Positions 60,111 to 64,000 of a stretch of DNA of 64,000 nt are shown in pieces (position 1 is the stretch's first letter; the number at the start of each line of letters is the position of its first letter). The stretch covers positions 62,001-126,000 of the forward strand of contig JBKBUF010000007.1 in NCBI GenBank assembly GCA_046290815.1. The letters are read 5' to 3'. The DNA comes from JBKBUF01 sp046290815 (GTDB taxonomy: Bacteria > Bacteroidota > Bacteroidia > Cytophagales > Cytophagaceae). The notes under the pieces were generated by a model. The model was not told where the DNA came from. It worked only from the letters and a program-made list of their open reading frames with translations, and ran no database searches. The translations under genes were made by a program, and so were the position numbers.

Positions 60111-61103
60111 ATGAAAAACTCACTCATCACCAAACTAGCAGTATGCTTTGTTGCCATTTTGTTTCTTGCCGGATGTAAGAAAGAAAAAGAAGAGGTAAAA
60201 CCTAAAAAAACCACACAATCTGATCAGACAGGTTCTGCAGCAGCAGATGAAGGGATTGAAAATGTGAATGATTTCGTAAACAACAAGGTAGGAAATGGAA
60301 CTACCAAGACAGCCAGAATTTCCGGAAGGGTTGAAGAATATCAGCTTCCTTGTGGTGTTGTTTCCGTTGATTCTACTTTAAATAACCAAACTGGAAAATG
60401 GGAATACAAAATGAAATATGGAGATAAGAACAAATGTACATATACGAAAAAGGGAGGTGAAATTGTATTTGGACTTGAAAGTGGTACATCATTCAATCAG
60501 GTTGGTGCAGTTTACAAGGTAACCTTTATTAATTACACTGTGCAGGCCGATGCAACAGGAGAAATAGTTACAGTAAACGGAACAGTTAGAGTAACAAATG
60601 TGAAAGGTGGATATGCCTGGGAAGTAGTTTTGGATAATTCAAAAACTGTGGAGCATAAGGTGAGAGGTTCATTAAATATTACCTACTCTAATAATGAATC
60701 CAGAGTAAAGAATTATTTTCAATACAGAACATGGTCAAATAGTTCTGCCGGATGGCCCGGACTTACTTTTGAAGTGGATGGAGATTCTATAAATGGAGCT
60801 ATCAGGATTTCTGAGACAGGAAAAACTCTTGATGGAAATCATGATTACTATAATCAGGTAATAACACCATTGAAATGGAATAATTGCGGATCCACATGGG
60901 CAGGTCCATATAAATTGAAATTCGGAAATGTTAAGATGAATATTTCCGTACCAAATGTAGTAGCATATGCACAGGTGGAAGCAGGATATAAATTTGATCC
61001 AGCTACTGCCACAGGTAGTTTGGTAAATGATTGTAGTTCTGATTCATATAAACTGACATTCGTTTACGGTTCTACAACTATTACAAAATATCAGTTATAT
61101 TAA
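60111..61103 (+). CDS. lipoprotein, unknown (330 residues)
   Basis: Lipoprotein signal MKNSLITKLAVCFVAILFLAGC (lipobox LAGC, Cys22), a Lys/Glu-rich linker to about residue 50, then a beta-strand-rich domain with repeated Thr/Val/Gly pattern (VTFINYTVQADATGEIVTVNG, VRVTNVKGGYAWEVVLDNS). Cysteines near residues 82, 104, 265 and 312 could form disulfides. I recognise no family. It is a single gene with a terminator shared with menE. The 139-bp upstream gap shows no clear promoter. Confidence 0.78.
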   Translation: MKNSLITKLAVCFVAILFLAGCKKEKEEVKPKKTTQSDQTGSAAADEGIENVNDFVNNKVGNGTTKTARISGRVEEYQLPCGVVSVDSTLNNQTGKWEYKMKYGDKNKCTYTKKGGEIVFGLESGTSFNQVGAVYKVTFINYTVQADATGEIVTVNGTVRVTNVKGGYAWEVVLDNSKTVEHKVRGSLNITYSNNESRVKNYFQYRTWSNSSAGWPGLTFEVDGDSINGAIRISETGKTLDGNHDYYNQVITPLKWNNCGSTWAGPYKLKFGNVKMNISVPNVVAYAQVEAGYKFDPATATGSLVNDCSSDSYKLTFVYGSTTITKYQLY

Positions 61104-61121
61104 TAAAGAAAATATTTAAGA

Positions 61122-62210
61122 TTAACAGAGATGCTGTATCACAGTATCTCTGTTTTTTTTTCGGTCTATTTTACCTGATTCAGTTTCTATAAATCTACTT
61201 AAATAATATATCTTCTTAGGGGTTTTATATGAATCAATTGATTTCTTTAAACTCCTCATCAATTCTGCTTCATCATATTTCTCAATTGTTTCAATAATTA
61301 AAATTACTTTTTCATTCAATTTCTGATCCGGAATTGAGGAGATGAAAAAACGACTTGAAATTTTTAGTGATTGAAAAACGGCGGCAATTTCTTTTTCCAA
61401 CTCCTCCGGAAATATTTTTATGCCTCCGCTATTGATTACATTATCATATCGCCCTTTCCAAATAAACTGGTTGTTACCAACAAACTCTACAATGTCGTTT
61501 GTCTGAACTGTTTCATTATTGCTTACTTCTCCTTTTACCCATAAACAACCTCTTTCATCTGCGCCGGCAGTTATTCCTTCTAACAAGGTATATACGCTAC
61601 TTTTGGTCATTCCATTCATCCTTCGTAGAGCTACATGACTAACTGTTTCTGTCATTCCATATGTAGCATAAACTGGCACATCAATCATTGCAGTTTTTGC
61701 TTCTGTATTTTCTGAAACCGGTGCACCACCCACAATAATGGCTTTCATTTCTTTACAAAATTCATTGAATCCGGAGTATTCTAAAAGCTTTTCCAACTGC
61801 AGTGGTACAAGGGCGGTGAAATGAAATTTGATGCCGGAATCAAAATCTTCAAAAGGAAAGGATGTGGGTTTCGTAATATACAGCTCAAGATTTAAGTACA
61901 TGCCTCGAACCAGCATCATTTTACCAGCTATATAGTCTGTATTCAGGCATACCAGCGCTTTGTCACCAGGTGAAAGTGAAAGTGCTTTCCCGGTCATTGC
62001 AGCACTGGCCTCCATTTGTTTTCTTGAAAGGTGAACAGGCTTTGGTACAGAAGTAGATCCGGAAGTAGTAATTATAAAATCAGATTTTCCTATAAGCCAT
62101 TCTCTACAGAATTGAAATATTCCTGATTCATATTCATCAACAGGAGAAAATTTGTTTGTTATAATGTCTTCTGCAGAAAATTTTCTCCCGTTGTAATGAA
62201 CAAAAAACAT
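61122..62210 (-). CDS. menE: o-succinylbenzoate-CoA ligase
   Basis: An AMP-forming acyl-CoA synthetase family enzyme that activates o-succinylbenzoate in menaquinone synthesis. 362 residues, short for the family but typical of MenE in Bacteroidota. The P-loop-like TTSGSTSVPKP (~50-60), YATYGMTETVSHVA (AMP motif) and WKGRYDNVINSGGIKIFPEELE (hinge and C-terminal domain) are visible. It follows menB by five bases in the minus-strand operon. Its last codons are part of a terminator. Confidence 0.93.
   Translation of the reverse strand: MFFVHYNGRKFSAEDIITNKFSPVDEYESGIFQFCREWLIGKSDFIITTSGSTSVPKPVHLSRKQMEASAAMTGKALSLSPGDKALVCLNTDYIAGKMMLVRGMYLNLELYITKPTSFPFEDFDSGIKFHFTALVPLQLEKLLEYSGFNEFCKEMKAIIVGGAPVSENTEAKTAMIDVPVYATYGMTETVSHVALRRMNGMTKSSVYTLLEGITAGADERGCLWVKGEVSNNETVQTNDIVEFVGNNQFIWKGRYDNVINSGGIKIFPEELEKEIAAVFQSLKISSRFFISSIPDQKLNEKVILIIETIEKYDEAELMRSLKKSIDSYKTPKKIYYLSRFIETESGKIDRKKNRDTVIQHLC
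61124..61160. terminator. bidirectional terminator overlapping the menE 3' end
   Basis: AACAGAGAT (61124-61132) and ATCTCTGTT (61146-61154), with an inner CTG/CAG pair, form a long stem followed by nine T. The last menE codons and its stop lie within the stem, the same layout as at dapA. It ends the lipoprotein gene's transcript. Confidence 0.85.
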
Positions 62211-62215
62211 AGTGC

Positions 62216-63040
62216 TTATGGGAATTTAGGATATTTAGAAAAGTCGGGTGTTCTTTTCTCCAAAAATGCGTTCTTACCTTCTTTTGCCTCTTCAGTAAGA
62301 TAATAAAGTAATGTAGCATTTCCTGCTAGTTCCTGGATACCCGCCTGCCCATCCAGCTCTGCATTAAATGCACATTTAAGCATTCTCAATGCAAGAGGAC
62401 TTTTTTCAAGAATTTTGTTACACCATTCAATAGTAGTCTCCTCTAGCTTATCAAGAGGTACAACTTTATTTACCAATCCCATTTCCTGTGCATCTTTTGC
62501 ATCGTACTGATCGCAAAGGAACCAGATTTCTCTAGCTTTCTTTTGTCCTACTATTCTTGCCAGGTATGATGCACCAAAGCCACCATCAAAACTTCCGACC
62601 TTCGGGCCTGTTTGGCCGAATCTTGCATTATCAGCAGCAATAGTTAAATCACAAACCACATGCAATACATGACCTCCTCCGATTGCCCAACCAGCCACCA
62701 TTGCAATTACAGGCTTAGGGATAGATCTGATTTGCTTTTGAAGGTCCAGCACATTAAGTCGAGGTACCTGATCTTGTCCCACATATCCTCCATGCCCTCT
62801 AACGCTTTGATCGCCGCCGCTACAAAATGCTTTTCCTCCTTCACCGGTAAGAATTACTACTCCTACATCTGTATTTTGCCTTGCCAGTTCCATAGCATCA
62901 CTCATCTCCTGTACTGTTTTGGGAGTAAATGCATTGTGTACATGAGGCCTGTTAATAGAAATTTTAGCTATTCCTTTGTAATATTGAAATAATATTTCTT
63001 CGTATTCCTTTAGTGTCTTCCACTCAAATTTACTTTGCAT
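62216..63040 (-). CDS. menB: 1,4-dihydroxy-2-naphthoyl-CoA synthase
   Basis: A crotonase-family enzyme that closes the second ring in menaquinone synthesis. 274 residues. The oxyanion-hole blocks are FCSGGDQSVRG and AGWAIGGGHVLHVVCDL, followed by GQTGPKVGSFDGGFGASYLARIVG with the catalytic Asp in SFDGG typical of MenB. I start at ATG 63040, since the longer frame to 63106 overlaps menD further and lacks similarity. The start overlaps menD by 11 bases. Confidence 0.96.
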   Translation of the reverse strand: MQSKFEWKTLKEYEEILFQYYKGIAKISINRPHVHNAFTPKTVQEMSDAMELARQNTDVGVVILTGEGGKAFCSGGDQSVRGHGGYVGQDQVPRLNVLDLQKQIRSIPKPVIAMVAGWAIGGGHVLHVVCDLTIAADNARFGQTGPKVGSFDGGFGASYLARIVGQKKAREIWFLCDQYDAKDAQEMGLVNKVVPLDKLEETTIEWCNKILEKSPLALRMLKCAFNAELDGQAGIQELAGNATLLYYLTEEAKEGKNAFLEKRTPDFSKYPKFP

Positions 63041-64000
63041 ATAATTCAACTGTTTTATTTTTAAATAATTTAAATACTTCTGTATTGACTGATACATCGG
63101 TATCAATCTCCATTATTTTTGCCTTTTCAGAAGGAGTATAAAATGAAACAAGACAATTATCTATGTCTTGGAAATTTTTGCATAAATGATGTTCAATGTT
63201 AAATTCTTTTGCAAGAGAGGTCGCATTTAGTTTTTGTTTAGTAACGAAGTATTCGTCCACTTCCGGTTCTGCAGAAGGTCCATCTATCAACTTAAAAATT
63301 CCACCTCCGTGGTTGTTAAGTAATATTATTCTTAGATTTTTATAGTCGTAATTATGCCAAAAAGCATTTCTGTCATAAAAGAAGGCCATATCACCTGTAA
63401 GAAGCACAACCTGTTTATTGCCTGAAAATGCAGCGCCCATGGCAGTACTGGTTACTCCATCAATTCCACTGGTACCTCTGTTGCAATATATTTCTAAATC
63501 TTTTTGGCTTGAAAAGTAATTAGCATATCTAACCGGCATGCTGTTAGAAAGATGAAGCAAAATGTTCTCCGGCAGATTTTTCATAACTTTTTCAATAGCT
63601 GAAAATTCATTGAAAGATAATGGTTCGTGAAAAAAATTATTAATAAAATTCTCTGCTTTAGTATTTAATTTTTTCCAAATATTATTATAACTGTTATTGG
63701 TTCCAGAATAATTTACATTTTCAAAAAAGTATGTTGCGCTCACAGGTATAATTTTACATAAGCATTGGAATGTGTCGGCCCCGATCCCTGATGGATCAAT
63801 ATGCCAATGTTCTTTCGGTGGGTTATTTCTTAATAGTTGTTTTAGCGGTTTGGATATAATTGATCGACCAAATGTAATCAGCAAATCAGGACTTAGAATT
63901 TTTCTATTATTATCATAGGATAGTATGATGTCATGTTTAGTTATTGCCCCGGTTAAATTATGGGTGTTTGAAATAATGTCACCTATAATAACAGCTTGTG
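63030..64000 (-). CDS. menD: SEPHCHC synthase MenD (5' end outside window)
   Basis: The C-terminal 323 residues of a thiamine diphosphate enzyme that joins isochorismate and 2-oxoglutarate, the first menaquinone-specific step. The frame stays open to base 64000. The ThDP/Mg2+ binding block is LTGDMAFFYDRNAFW (GD...N), followed by NNHGGGIFKLIDGPS. The upstream residues read IIGDIISNTHNL and SPDLLITFGRS, fitting the middle domain of MenD. The TTG at 63884 is internal. The 3' end overlaps menB by 11 bases. Confidence 0.93.
   Translation of the reverse strand, partial: QAVIIGDIISNTHNLTGAITKHDIILSYDNNRKILSPDLLITFGRSIISKPLKQLLRNNPPKEHWHIDPSGIGADTFQCLCKIIPVSATYFFENVNYSGTNNSYNNIWKKLNTKAENFINNFFHEPLSFNEFSAIEKVMKNLPENILLHLSNSMPVRYANYFSSQKDLEIYCNRGTSGIDGVTSTAMGAAFSGNKQVVLLTGDMAFFYDRNAFWHNYDYKNLRIILLNNHGGGIFKLIDGPSAEPEVDEYFVTKQKLNATSLAKEFNIEHHLCKNFQDIDNCLVSFYTPSEKAKIMEIDTDVSVNTEVFKLFKNKTVELYAK

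Noticed and set aside
63882..63884. TTG at 63884 as the menD start
   Set aside because: The frame continues to the window edge with MenD-like residues, so it is an internal codon and the gene is cut by the window.

Overview
The window is AT-rich, gene-dense bacterial chromosome. Its gene content points to an aerobic member of the Bacteroidota, most likely a Cytophagales relative of Cytophaga or Sporocytophaga. The clues are an aa3-type oxidase operon with a DUF420 gene, menaquinone genes, an alpha-oxoamine synthase of the serine palmitoyltransferase type (sphingolipids), the long inserted form of IspG, an Hc1-like histone, several Bacteroidota-only small proteins, SPII lipoproteins, TAnnTTTG-type -7 boxes and little use of Shine-Dalgarno sequences. 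The genus is an inference. I see no tRNA, rRNA, CRISPR array, insertion sequence or prophage.

Layout. 1-7.5 kb: the 3' end of coxB, then coxA, ctaA, ctaB, two subunit III genes, subunit IV, a SCO copper chaperone, DUF420 and a small CxxC membrane protein, all tightly packed on the plus strand (terminal oxidase and its heme A and copper assembly). 7.5-16.3 kb: a 1239-residue NtrY-like histidine kinase, an 1175-residue outer-membrane protein, and a convergent MlaFE-type lipid ABC transporter pair. 16.4-23.1 kb: an SDR enzyme, ispG, a 59-codon membrane protein gene, a YjbR protein, a WG-repeat protein and two tandem outer-membrane beta-barrel genes. 23-32 kb: leuS, a secreted Lys/Cys-rich peptide, thyA, a PabC/IlvE-like aminotransferase, gpsA, yebC, maf and a 10-TPR protein. 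32-39 kb: an AT-rich gap with two DnaA-box-like sites, a biotin carboxylase, spt, an Hc1-like histone, and the ligA-DUF6913-dapA operon.

39-51 kb: a small GNAT protein, mtgA, glgB, lipoproteins, PAP2 phosphatase, a TlpA-like thioredoxin, PBP1A, an Fpg/MutM-like protein with a degenerate zinc finger, an XRE-S24 regulator and two unrecognised divergent genes, then a CPA2 antiporter with a cytoplasmic USP-like tail. 53.5-59.5 kb: a minus-strand operon crtI-crtB-photolyase-crtZ-crtY, headed by a separately transcribed MerR/B12-binding regulator of the CarH/LitR type. 59.5-64 kb: a small TonB-C-terminal protein, a lipoprotein, and menD(partial)-menB-menE.

The most coherent system is the light and oxidative-stress block at 53.5-59.5 kb. 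The regulator gene and the crtI operon carry the same bipartite element, TGTTTAr-N16-TTAAACA with identical spacing. I read this as the operator through which an adenosylcobalamin photoreceptor represses carotenoid and photolyase synthesis in the dark. The pathway present would give zeaxanthin, because a cyclase and a hydroxylase are present and no ketolase is seen.

All calls come from reading the sequence and from remembered family knowledge. No database search was run.
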